Shown one piece after another: positions 1-4,648 of a stretch of 6,661 nucleotides of DNA. The number at the start of each line of letters is the position of its first letter. Positions within the stretch are counted from its first letter, which is position 1. The DNA is from an uncultured Candidatus Berkelbacteria bacterium. Its GTDB lineage: Bacteria; Patescibacteriota; UBA1384; CAILIB01. The translations under genes were made by a program, and so were the position numbers. The stretch covers positions 1-6,661 of the forward strand of contig CALBLZ010000179.1 in NCBI GenBank assembly GCA_937895715.1. Reading direction: 5' to 3'. The notes beneath the pieces were generated by a model. The model was given only the letters and a program-made list of their open reading frames with translations, did no database searches and was not told the origin of the DNA.

Positions 1-523
1 CGTACAGCTTGGAATTTGGAAATGCTGTGGCAATCTCAAGTCGGCAATCTTCTCGATCCTCTACTACGTAGAACACATCTTTAGTGGCGTGGAGGTTTTG
101 TAAGTACTTGTATTTTGGCTGGGTGGTAATGTGAATTGCATCAAAAAAGTGAGCGATACCAAGGTTCACAACCTTGTACTCTTGGTAGGCCAAGTCGCCA
201 AGGGTCAGAATCATAGGTGAAAACTTTTCACAATCAATTGACTCTAGATATTGCACCGCCGAAGGGAAGAGAAACTCTTGGAGTTTTGGTGCTTCCTGTA
301 GCCAGCTCTGTTCAAACACAGCAATCTGTTCATCCGATGCCCCAAGGTGCTGCAAGTGGCTCTTAGGTGTGTAGAAGCCGGTAATAGTTTTGCACGCATT
401 GAACGAGCCGGGAGTTGCGTCTGGATCAAGACCAACAAAATGAAGCAGGCTCGAGATACGAGCCTTAACAGCGACGTTATCGAGGAGGGTGTCGTCGAGG
501 TCAATGTAGAGAGGGATACGCAT
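1..523 (-). CDS. HAD-superfamily hydrolase, N-terminal 174 residues (gene runs off the left edge)
   Basis: Reading leftward from an ATG at 523, the frame stays open to the window edge, so the gene is partial at its 3' end. Seen: a HAD motif I near the N-terminus, Asp8-Leu-Asp10-Asp-Thr12 (DxDxT), preceded by a hydrophobic strand; a plausible motif II Thr107 in ILTLGD; candidate motif III lysines Lys137/Lys139; and a motif IV-like VVEDREDC with Asp156 and Asp159. The order and spacing fit the HAD fold, with a helical cap between motifs I and II (about residues 20-100). Known for the family: Mg-dependent phosphatases and related phosphotransferases whose first Asp is the nucleophile. The substrate cannot be told. 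No signal peptide, so probably cytosolic. The start has no Shine-Dalgarno but an extended -10 exactly 6 bases upstream, suggesting a leaderless mRNA. A 66-codon open frame on the other strand here is a shadow. Confidence 0.85.
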   Translation of the reverse strand, partial: MRIPLYIDLDDTLLDNVAVKARISSLLHFVGLDPDATPGSFNACKTITGFYTPKSHLQHLGASDEQIAVFEQSWLQEAPKLQEFLFPSAVQYLESIDCEKFSPMILTLGDLAYQEYKVVNLGIAHFFDAIHITTQPKYKYLQNLHATKDVFYVVEDREDCRLEIATAFPNSKLY

Positions 524-529
524 GAGCGT

Positions 530-538
530 AGTGTAGCA
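530..538 (-). promoter_or_regulatory. Extended -10 promoter of the HAD gene, leaderless geometry
   Basis: On the minus strand the sequence reads TGC-TACACT, then six bases (ACGCTC), then the ATG at 523. A -10 hexamer normally occupies -12 to -7, so the A of ATG falls at +1. There is no recognisable -35 (CAGCCG at the 17-base position). The TGN extension may compensate. The element begins where the upstream terminator's T-run ends. Confidence 0.6.
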
Positions 539-582
539 AAAAAGTAAGAACCCGGCTGCGCGTTTGCGCGGTCGGGTTCTTA
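538..582 (-). terminator. Rho-independent terminator of the 170-residue orphan gene
   Basis: The inverted repeat pairs 545-561 with 566-582 around a four-base loop (562-565). On the minus strand it is followed, after two bases, by six T (543-538). It lies about 20 bases past the stop codon at 603. The pairings 555/572 and 557/570 are G-U wobbles on plus-strand RNA but C/A mismatches on minus-strand RNA, yet the T-run is on the minus-strand side, which fits termination of leftward transcription. Confidence 0.8.
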
Positions 583-602
583 TGTGGCCCTTTTTGAAGG
601 GG

Positions 603-1115
603 CTAGGCGACTACCGTGTCGCCGAGGGCGATGGCAACTAGGGTGGGGAGGCCGTTCAGGCCTAGCAGGAAGTTGCCTCCGTGGTCGCCGTTGGGGTCGG
701 CGACGTGCAGCATGTCGACTATGACGAGCATAGAAGAGGGATCTTTTGGTGCGGGTGAGAAATGCACCGACTCGAGGGTGGATCCTCTTGGGCAGATCTC
801 AGAAATGTTCTTCCAGGGAATGCATGCTCCTGAAAGCTCCACAGCCTCAGCGAAGGAGATTTCAGGGAGCTTGTCACTGTCGTCAGCCGCATTGAAGACC
901 TTTCCTTCATGCCACAAAATCTCGAAGCTTCCCCGCTGCTGCTGGGAACGCAGGAGCACGTGTGCTGTGACGATTAAGGGTTCAACTCCTCTGATGATGA
1001 TATCGGGCTGTTGCAGAGCAAGGCTCAACAGAGCCCTATCAGGGTCTGTGCTGACCGTTGAGATTCTGGGCGTGGGCTCGCCGCTGAGCCAAGTGGTTGT
1101 GAATTCAGATTTCAT
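603..1115 (-). CDS. Hypothetical protein, 170 residues, no recognised family
   Basis: I do not recognise this protein. It looks soluble: no signal peptide and no membrane segment. It alternates hydrophobic strands and short helices, with a hydrophobic strand around residues 128-137 (MLVIVDMLHV), a Gly-rich patch PNGDHGGN (141-148) and a hydrophobic C-terminus (158-170). Two Cys (98, 108) lie within a stretch containing Trp101. The start is set by an AAGGAG at 1127-1132 and by the promoter. A TTG farther upstream at 1163 lies inside the -10 region and cannot be the start. The gene has a near-consensus promoter, a leader of about 41 bases and its own terminator, so it is probably a well-expressed single-gene unit. 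It is divergent from the dioxygenase at 1206, with overlapping promoter regions. The frame is intact and the stop is TAG. Confidence 0.75.
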   Translation of the reverse strand: MKSEFTTTWLSGEPTPRISTVSTDPDRALLSLALQQPDIIIRGVEPLIVTAHVLLRSQQQRGSFEILWHEGKVFNAADDSDKLPEISFAEAVELSGACIPWKNISEICPRGSTLESVHFSPAPKDPSSMLVIVDMLHVADPNGDHGGNFLLGLNGLPTLVAIALGDTVVA

Positions 1116-1126
1116 GATGTCGATAA

Positions 1127-1132
1127 CTCCTT
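1127..1132 (-). promoter_or_regulatory. Ribosome binding site AAGGAG with long spacing
   Basis: Minus-strand AAGGAG lies 11 bases upstream of the ATG at 1115, longer than the usual 5-9. No in-frame ATG, GTG or TTG lies closer. The codon just before the ATG is ATC, so initiation slightly upstream cannot be excluded. The site supports 1115 over the TTG at 1163. Confidence 0.65.
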
Positions 1133-1162
1133 CTCGTAGCAGGGCCACAAGAACGCTCGACA

Positions 1163-1191
1163 AGTGTACCCGTATCAGTCTAATCTGTCAA
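1163..1191 (-). promoter_or_regulatory. Sigma70-type promoter TTGACA-N17-TACACT of the orphan gene
   Basis: On the minus strand there is a perfect -35, TTGACA (1191-1186), a 17-base spacer and a -10, TACACT (1168-1163). The predicted +1 is near 1156, giving a leader of about 41 bases that carries the Shine-Dalgarno. The -35 directly abuts the AT-rich -10 candidates of the divergent dioxygenase gene, so the two promoters probably compete for polymerase. Confidence 0.8.
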
Positions 1192-1201
1192 TATATACAC
1201 T
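1192..1201 (+). promoter_or_regulatory. Candidate -10 region of the dioxygenase at 1206
   Basis: The run TATATACACT offers three overlapping -10-like hexamers: TATATA (1192), TATACA (1194, exactly 6 bases before the ATG) and TACACT (1196). None has a good -35. There is no Shine-Dalgarno before the ATG at 1206, so a leaderless or nearly leaderless mRNA is likely. Which hexamer is used cannot be decided by eye. Confidence 0.45.
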
Positions 1202-1205
1202 GCGT

Positions 1206-2030
1206 ATGAAAAAAGATCTCCCATCTATTAAGTTAGGCCTCATTGAACTACGTGTGCGCGACCTGACGCAGGCAGCTTCTTTTTATAGAGCACTGATTGG
1301 GCTTCAGGAAATTGGACGAACGAAGCGGGTGCTGGTGCTGGGGTGGAACGGGACACCGCTCCTTCGTTTTCACGAAGATCCTACTGCGCTTCCAGCCGCT
1401 CCTTCTGAGGCAGGACTGTATCACCTGGCACTGGTATTCAGTAGCCAAGCTCACCTGGCTACTGTACTGGCCCGGCTCCTAAAGTCCGCTCCTCAGCTTT
1501 TTCAAGGAAGTTCAGATCATTTGGTTACAGAGGCCTTCTACTTTGTTGACCCCGAAGGTAATGGTGTGGAGCTCTACTACGACCGTCCTAGAGAGCTATG
1601 GCCAACGAGTAATGGATCCTTAGTAATGGGGAGTGAGTCGCTTGATAGCGAACAGTTTATCCGCCGTCACTTTAACCCTGAAGCTGTTGGGGAAGTTGCA
1701 GTCGGACATATTCACCTAAAGGTTGGGAATATTGCAGGCGCAAGTGAGTTCTACGGCGATGCGCTGGGGTTTACTACAATGCTCAGCATGCCGACCGCTC
1801 GGTTCTTTGCTTACGAAGGGTATCATCACCATATTGGTATAAACACTTGGGAAAGCGCCGGGGCACTGGTGAGGAATAACAAGAGCCTAGGACTAATCTC
1901 GGTTACTATTCTTATGCGTAGGGATGTATATGCAGAAGTATGCAAACGTATGAAAAGTGATGAATCAAAGGGTGAGCAAATTCTGACTGATCCGTGGGGG
2001 ACGGTTGTAATCCTGGTTAACCTAGGATAG
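1206..2030 (+). CDS. CatE-like two-module VOC / extradiol ring-cleavage dioxygenase
   Basis: A 274-residue protein with two vicinal-oxygen-chelate modules. Module 1 (about 8-130) contains GLIELRVRDL, LYHLAL (His73) and DPEGNGVELYYDRP (Glu122). Module 2 (about 165-272) contains VGHIHLKV (His168, His170), FYGDALGF and GYHHHIGINTWESAG (His207-209). These signatures match the Bacillus CatE (YfiE) catechol 2,3-dioxygenase type, with Fe(II) or Mn(II) probably bound by the module-2 histidines and a Glu. Inferred role: opening of catechol-like rings, or detoxification of catechols and quinones, in the cytosol. The start is the ATG at 1206. Fourteen upstream in-frame codons lie in promoter DNA and do not resemble the family. 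The gene is divergent from the orphan gene at 1115, and its last 14 bases overlap the end of the convergent dipeptidase gene. Other VOC enzymes such as glyoxalase-type lyases or thiol transferases are less likely. Confidence 0.85.
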   Translation: MKKDLPSIKLGLIELRVRDLTQAASFYRALIGLQEIGRTKRVLVLGWNGTPLLRFHEDPTALPAAPSEAGLYHLALVFSSQAHLATVLARLLKSAPQLFQGSSDHLVTEAFYFVDPEGNGVELYYDRPRELWPTSNGSLVMGSESLDSEQFIRRHFNPEAVGEVAVGHIHLKVGNIAGASEFYGDALGFTTMLSMPTARFFAYEGYHHHIGINTWESAGALVRNNKSLGLISVTILMRRDVYAEVCKRMKSDESKGEQILTDPWGTVVILVNLG

Positions 2031-2673
2031 GAGGTGTAGCGACACCGTACATGCACTCTTTTTTACCGGTGCGCACTGCCCAACCAGAGTCGCCGTACGA
2101 GTAGTGCCAGTACTCATCACGACAGTTAGAGAACCCTACTCCGATCATGGTGTCGTGCAAGAGCATACGTAGTACGCGGGTTTCTGGAGAAATTTTGTTG
2201 GTGAATGTGTAGCTCAGTGACCAGTCCTCTAAATCAGGCGGAACAATATCTACGTAGCTTCCATCTGGTCGCACCAGCACAACATCTACAGCGCCGCCGG
2301 TGGTGTGCCCAGGTGGAGCAGGATGGTCGGTGGGTGCGGCATATTTGTTGCAAAGGCGACGTATAGCACTCTCCGGCCAATCGGGGTGCTCAGCTTTATT
2401 TCGCGTATAGTGGGTATCCCAAATCCTCTGCTGCTGGGTGAAATCGCGTAACGCAGATATAACCATGAGCTGAAAATCAGGCGCCAACTTGGCCGCAGCT
2501 TGCGCAAGCATGTCAGCCACTGGCTTGCGCAGAAAAGGAATAACCGGGTTATGGTTTGCTAGGTCGCGGAATAGCAAGTTTGGGGTACTGCGTAAATCAA
2601 CAAGCGGGTCGTTGTTTTCAATGATAACAATCCTATCGAGTGCGGCTTGTGGTTCGGGTACTCCCTGTTTCAT
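2017..2673 (-). CDS. VanX-like D-alanyl-D-alanine dipeptidase (peptidase family M15)
   Basis: A 218-residue protein, close to the 202 residues of VanX. Seen: Arg76 in ISALRDFTQQQ, matching the transition-state arginine of VanX; the zinc motif GHTTGGAVDVVL with His123 and Asp130; and DEYWHYSYGD with catalytic Glu187 and zinc ligand His190. The C-terminus reads YGVATPP. All key residues are present. Known for the family: hydrolysis of D-Ala-D-Ala in the cytosol, in vancomycin resistance or in recycling of wall peptides. There is no signal peptide and no van ligase or sensor nearby, so peptide turnover is more likely than resistance. The upstream neighbour on the same strand is an NlpC/P60 endopeptidase, separated by a terminator. 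The start is leaderless: TGG-TATAGT ends 6 bases before the ATG. The stop is TAA. Confidence 0.88.
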   Translation of the reverse strand: MKQGVPEPQAALDRIVIIENNDPLVDLRSTPNLLFRDLANHNPVIPFLRKPVADMLAQAAAKLAPDFQLMVISALRDFTQQQRIWDTHYTRNKAEHPDWPESAIRRLCNKYAAPTDHPAPPGHTTGGAVDVVLVRPDGSYVDIVPPDLEDWSLSYTFTNKISPETRVLRMLLHDTMIGVGFSNCRDEYWHYSYGDSGWAVRTGKKECMYGVATPPILG

Positions 2674-2679
2674 GCAGTA

Positions 2680-2688
2680 ACTATACCA
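2680..2688 (-). promoter_or_regulatory. Extended -10 promoter of the VanX-like gene, leaderless geometry
   Basis: The minus strand reads TGG-TATAGT (TATAGT at 2685-2680), then TACTGC, then the ATG at 2673, so the predicted +1 is the A of ATG. No Shine-Dalgarno is possible. The -35 position holds only TTTTCC. The preceding terminator's T-rich run (2706-2713) ends about 17 bases upstream of the TGN. Confidence 0.7.
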
Positions 2689-2705
2689 ACTGATTTAGAA
2701 GGGGA

Positions 2706-2745
2706 AAAGTAAACGACCGCCTCACTATGGTAGGTGGGGCGGTCG
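2706..2745 (-). terminator. Rho-independent terminator of the NlpC/P60 gene
   Basis: A 12-position stem pairs 2714-2725 with 2734-2745, loop 2726-2733, with one G-U/C-A position. On the minus strand it is followed at once by TTTACTTT (2713-2706). It begins about 10 bases after the stop codon of the endopeptidase gene at 2756 and separates it from the VanX-like gene. Confidence 0.85.
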
Positions 2746-2755
2746 CTGCGTGTTT

Positions 2756-3364
2756 CTAGAACGGAATGCGGATTGCCTTACGGCGCCTCGCCTTCAGTTC
2801 GTCGGGTTCATCCTCTAGAAGAACCATCTTCTGGCGCCTGCCCTCGGCATGGAAGAGGCCACCATCTGGCATGTAGAACCCGATATGGGTTGCAGGCCCC
2901 TCGAGCGGCTTGTCGACACTGCCATAGGTGATCAGGTCACCGTAGTCCAGCTCTTCCCAGCGGATGGGGGTGCCGTAGGCTTCAATGTCAGTGGCGTCCC
3001 GAGGAATCAAGACACCTCGCTGCCGGTACGCCCGGTGTACAAGCCCAGAGCAGTCGATGCCCTCTTCCGTCATGCCGCCCCACTTATAGGGGGTGTCAAG
3101 CAGGTCGAGTGCCCAGTCGGCGGGGTCGATGTTCGATCCTGTGATCCACTCGCCAGTTGGGATTCGACCGATGTGGTCGCGTAGCACGAATCCGGGTTTC
3201 CCTGGGTAGTGTGCCGCTTCTCCATGAAGCCACACGCCGTGCTCCTTGAGGATTGTGAATGGTTCACCACGTACCATCTGGGTCGTCACTTTCCTAGGGT
3301 TCGAAGAGTCCATCTCCGACCACATGGAAGCTACAGTTACGTCGCATCCGATTATCCCTTGCAT
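2756..3364 (-). CDS. SH3b plus NlpC/P60 endopeptidase (C40), YkfC-like
   Basis: A 202-residue protein. Residues 8-68 look like a bacterial SH3 domain (VTVASMWSE, then VRGEPFTILKEHGVWLHGE and GFVLRDHIG). Residues 84-200 are an NlpC/P60 domain: DTPYKWGG (90-97), GIDCSGLVHRAYRQRG with nucleophile Cys105, IPRDATDIEAYG (120-131), GDLITYG, THIGFYM with His160, and LFHAEG with His172 as probable third residue. The SH3b-C40 layout resembles YkfC, a gamma-D-glutamyl-L-diamino acid endopeptidase acting on free muropeptides. There is no signal peptide or lipobox, so it probably acts in the cytosol. The ATG at 3364 has a Shine-Dalgarno. Longer in-frame versions would run back through the promoter and into a terminator. 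With the adjacent VanX-like dipeptidase this suggests breakdown of wall peptides. Exact bond specificity is inference. Confidence 0.87.
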   Translation of the reverse strand: MQGIIGCDVTVASMWSEMDSSNPRKVTTQMVRGEPFTILKEHGVWLHGEAAHYPGKPGFVLRDHIGRIPTGEWITGSNIDPADWALDLLDTPYKWGGMTEEGIDCSGLVHRAYRQRGVLIPRDATDIEAYGTPIRWEELDYGDLITYGSVDKPLEGPATHIGFYMPDGGLFHAEGRRQKMVLLEDEPDELKARRRKAIRIPF

Positions 3365-3368
3365 ATTG

Positions 3369-3375
3369 CCTCTCC
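3369..3375 (-). promoter_or_regulatory. Ribosome binding site GGAGAGG deciding the start at 3364
   Basis: Minus-strand GGAGAGG lies 4 bases (7 counted from GGAG) before the ATG at 3364. It singles this start out from upstream in-frame codons, which lie in promoter and terminator DNA. Confidence 0.8.
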
Positions 3376-3394
3376 AGCTTGTAGCTGTAAAAAG

Positions 3395-3423
3395 GTTATA
3401 GCATGTTCGGTAAAAATGGTCTA
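3395..3423 (-). promoter_or_regulatory. Promoter TAGACC-N17-TATAAC of the NlpC/P60 gene
   Basis: On the minus strand the -35 is TAGACC (3423-3418), the spacer is exactly 17 bases ending in TGC (an extended -10), and the -10 is TATAAC (3400-3395). The predicted +1 is near 3388, leaving a leader of about 24 bases with the Shine-Dalgarno. Confidence 0.75.
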
Positions 3424-3435
3424 GGTAGTGCAAAT

Positions 3436-3476
3436 AAAAAACCAGAGGTATCACACTGTGATCACTCTGGTTTTTT
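3436..3476. terminator. Bidirectional hairpin terminator
   Basis: Six A (3436-3441), a stem of 3442-3447 with 3465-3470, a 2x2 internal loop, an inner stem of 3450-3454 with 3458-3462, a three-base loop and six T (3471-3476). A- and T-runs on both sides make it usable in either direction. It sits downstream of the orphan gene ending at 3521 and upstream of the endopeptidase promoter, so its main job is probably termination of leftward transcription. Confidence 0.85.
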
Positions 3477-3505
3477 CCCGAACAAACATTACACGTTTGT
3501 TCGGG
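3477..3505. repeat. Perfect 11-base inverted repeat next to the terminator
   Basis: Bases 3477-3487 (CCCGAACAAAC) are exactly complementary to 3495-3505 (GTTTGTTCGGG) around a seven-base spacer. It starts immediately after the T-run of the bidirectional terminator and lies 15 bases past the stop codon at 3521. It has no T-run of its own on the minus strand (A-run instead), so it may be a 3'-end stabilising hairpin or a protein site rather than a terminator. Confidence 0.8.
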
Positions 3506-3520
3506 AAGGGTAGGGAGGAC

Positions 3521-4426
3521 TTACTGCTCGTCGTCGCTCTCTTCAGTAGTCTGAGCTTCTTTGCCCCCCGGCTGACCAACGATCAAGAGGATGATGTCTG
3601 GCCCCTTGGGTCGGCGAGCGTCCTCGTAAAGGCTAAGCGCTTGCTCGTTGATAGAGCCAACCAGCTCCGCGGTGCGCTGTAGCGCAGCTTCAGCGAAAGC
3701 GTCGAGGAACGCTCCCTCATCAAGAGTAACGCCGATCAGCTGATCGGGAGTGCCCAAGAGCGTAAAGGCTTCTTCGACTGACTTAATCGTGAACGATCTG
3801 AACACCGTCCCCGCTGTTCCGTCCACACCATCGAGCAGGGCGAGCTTGACGATAACCACCCCTTCGGATGCCTGCGCCTGTGCAGTCCACCACGGGGTGG
3901 GCTTGATCTGAGAAACCAGGTCAGCCTGCTCACGCTCAAGCTCGTCAGAGTCGAGGATGATCAAGGACATGTAGACGTTGTTCCCGGTTCCGTATGCGAT
4001 TTCGAACGCTTCGTCGGCGCTCAGCCACCCTGCAGCGACCGAAAGCACCAAGTCAACCGCTTCGTCCCCATGTTCGGATAACCCCGAGCTGGCGATGTAG
4101 AACTTGGGAGTGCCAATGCCTCCGCCGAACATACCATGCTCAGGCAAGCGGGTCGCCCAACTTGTTTTGTGGGCAGGGATCGCCCGCATACGGCCGATTT
4201 TCTCCGCGGAGTATTCGGAACAAGGCTCCTTGTCGTCATCGGTCATCTTGCCGATGAAAGCGGAGAATTCCTCGCCCGTGTTCTGTTCGGTAAGGTCGCG
4301 GTGTTGGACGCGGAGGTGCACTCCTTCGCCTTTTGACTTGTCGAGGACGCCAAGCACGAGCTTGAGCGCCGAGGTTGCGAGAGATTCAATGGTCATTGAA
4401 TCTGTAAGTCCAATTGAGGTCTTCAT
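3521..4426 (-). CDS. Hypothetical acidic protein, 301 residues, probably highly expressed
   Basis: I do not recognise this protein with confidence. It is soluble with no signal peptide or membrane helix. Visible parts: an N-terminal helix (10-30); a charged segment with one Cys (about 43-80, Cys69); a Gly-rich strand MFGGGIGTPKFYIASSGLSEHGDEAVD (split around 99-125); WLSADEAFEIAYGTG (134-148); a strand YMSLIILDSDELEREQ (152-167); a second alpha/beta half (185-285); and a disordered acidic tail rich in Glu, Asp and Thr (288-301). The GGGIG...SGLSEHGDEAVD stretch faintly recalls the core of GlcG/HbpS-type domains, which is a weak guess. The ATG at 4426 follows AAGGTG by 6 bases. From about codon 16 the codons end mostly in C or G, unlike the neighbouring dioxygenases. 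With the TTTACA-17-TATTTT promoter and 5' hairpin this suggests high expression. Confidence 0.75.
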   Translation of the reverse strand: MKTSIGLTDSMTIESLATSALKLVLGVLDKSKGEGVHLRVQHRDLTEQNTGEEFSAFIGKMTDDDKEPCSEYSAEKIGRMRAIPAHKTSWATRLPEHGMFGGGIGTPKFYIASSGLSEHGDEAVDLVLSVAAGWLSADEAFEIAYGTGNNVYMSLIILDSDELEREQADLVSQIKPTPWWTAQAQASEGVVIVKLALLDGVDGTAGTVFRSFTIKSVEEAFTLLGTPDQLIGVTLDEGAFLDAFAEAALQRTAELVGSINEQALSLYEDARRPKGPDIILLIVGQPGGKEAQTTEESDDEQ

Positions 4427-4432
4427 AACATT

Positions 4433-4438
4433 CACCTT
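4433..4438 (-). promoter_or_regulatory. Ribosome binding site AAGGTG, partly inside a hairpin
   Basis: Minus-strand AAGGTG is 6 bases before the ATG at 4426. A GTG in the same frame at 4435 overlaps this site and is therefore not the likely start. The first three bases (AAG) are paired in the upstream 5'-UTR hairpin. Confidence 0.7.
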
Positions 4439-4459
4439 GTCGCCCCTGTGGCGAACAAG
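4436..4459 (-). promoter_or_regulatory. 5'-UTR hairpin at the mRNA start of the 301-residue gene
   Basis: On the minus strand CTTGTTCGCC (4459-4450) pairs with GGCGACAAG (4444-4436): nine pairs with one bulged T and a five-base loop ACAGG. The predicted +1 is near 4460, so the hairpin begins at the very 5' end of the mRNA and its 3' arm takes in half of the Shine-Dalgarno. It could protect the mRNA from 5' decay or gate translation. This is inference. Confidence 0.6.
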
Positions 4460-4466
4460 CTAGCAG

Positions 4467-4495
4467 AAAATAGCAAAGATTCCACTTTCTGTAAA
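4467..4495 (-). promoter_or_regulatory. Strong promoter TTTACA-N17-TATTTT of the 301-residue gene
   Basis: On the minus strand the -35 is TTTACA (4495-4490, 5 of 6 to consensus), the spacer is 17 bases ending in TGC, and the -10 is TATTTT (4472-4467). The predicted +1 is near 4460 with a leader of about 34 bases. Confidence 0.8.
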
Positions 4496-4501
4496 GGAGA
4501 A

Positions 4502-4513
4502 AGAACGCGTTCT
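4502..4513. promoter_or_regulatory. Perfect 12-base palindrome AGAACGCGTTCT, candidate operator
   Basis: The site is fully self-complementary and lies six bases upstream of the -35 of the 301-residue gene, centred near -47. Its right edge touches a possible plus-strand extended -10 at 4513. The position is typical for a dimeric activator or for a repressor of the rightward element. It is not a Gram-positive LexA box, which has four bases between GAAC and GTTC; here there are two. Confidence 0.5.
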
Positions 4514-4521
4514 GCTAAAAT
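4513..4521 (+). promoter_or_regulatory. Possible orphan extended -10 (TGC-TAAAAT), rightward
   Basis: The plus strand carries TGC-TAAAAT with no good -35. The predicted +1 is near 4528. No gene follows on the plus strand until 5283, so it would give a short untranslated or antisense RNA. It may be chance in AT-rich DNA. The 222 bases between 4426 and 4649 hold no convincing gene. Confidence 0.3.
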
Positions 4522-4593
4522 CAATTGTGTCTCAAACTTTTAGGCGAGGGGCACTACCTTAGAGCAAGCAGGAAATGTTCTCAATAAATGTAT

Positions 4594-4619
4594 GCTAGCC
4601 ACCGTAACTGGGTGGCAGC
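4594..4619 (-). terminator. Weak hairpin downstream of the carboxylesterase gene
   Basis: GCT-A-GCCACC (4594-4603) pairs with GGTGGC-AGC (4611-4619), loop 4604-4610, one bulged base. On the minus strand it lies about 30 bases after the stop at 4649 and is followed by ATACATTTATT, only moderately T-rich. It is a possible but weak terminator. Confidence 0.4.
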
Positions 4620-4648
4620 TGGTCACTGTCGAGCTAGGTTAGTTTCGT

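Noticed and set aside
347..547. 66-codon ATG frame on the plus strand
   Set aside because: It lies antisense to the HAD gene, whose minus-strand frame carries the conserved DxDxT and motif IV residues. It resembles no known protein.
1116..1163. TTG start at 1163 for the 170-residue orphan, adding 16 residues
   Set aside because: The TTG abuts the -10 hexamer and lies upstream of the predicted transcript start. The ATG at 1115 has a Shine-Dalgarno.
1164..1205. Longer N-terminus (14 codons) for the CatE-like dioxygenase
   Set aside because: The extra codons cover the divergent promoter and the residues do not fit the family. The ATG at 1206 is followed by a normal VOC N-terminus.
3365..3454. 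Longer N-terminus for the NlpC/P60 protein, possibly a hydrophobic leader
   Set aside because: These codons run through the promoter, leader and half of a terminator hairpin. The Shine-Dalgarno at 3369-3375 fixes the start at 3364.
3477..3505. Attachment site or CRISPR-like repeat
   Set aside because: It is a single inverted repeat with no direct copies, no integrase and no cas genes in the window.
4502..4513. LexA (SOS) box
   Set aside because: A Gram-positive LexA box needs GAAC and GTTC four bases apart. Here the gap is two, and no DNA-repair gene is nearby.
4528..4640. Structured RNA or tRNA gene in the 4427-4648 gap
   Set aside because: Only one modest hairpin is present. There is no cloverleaf, no CCA end and no motif of a known RNA family.
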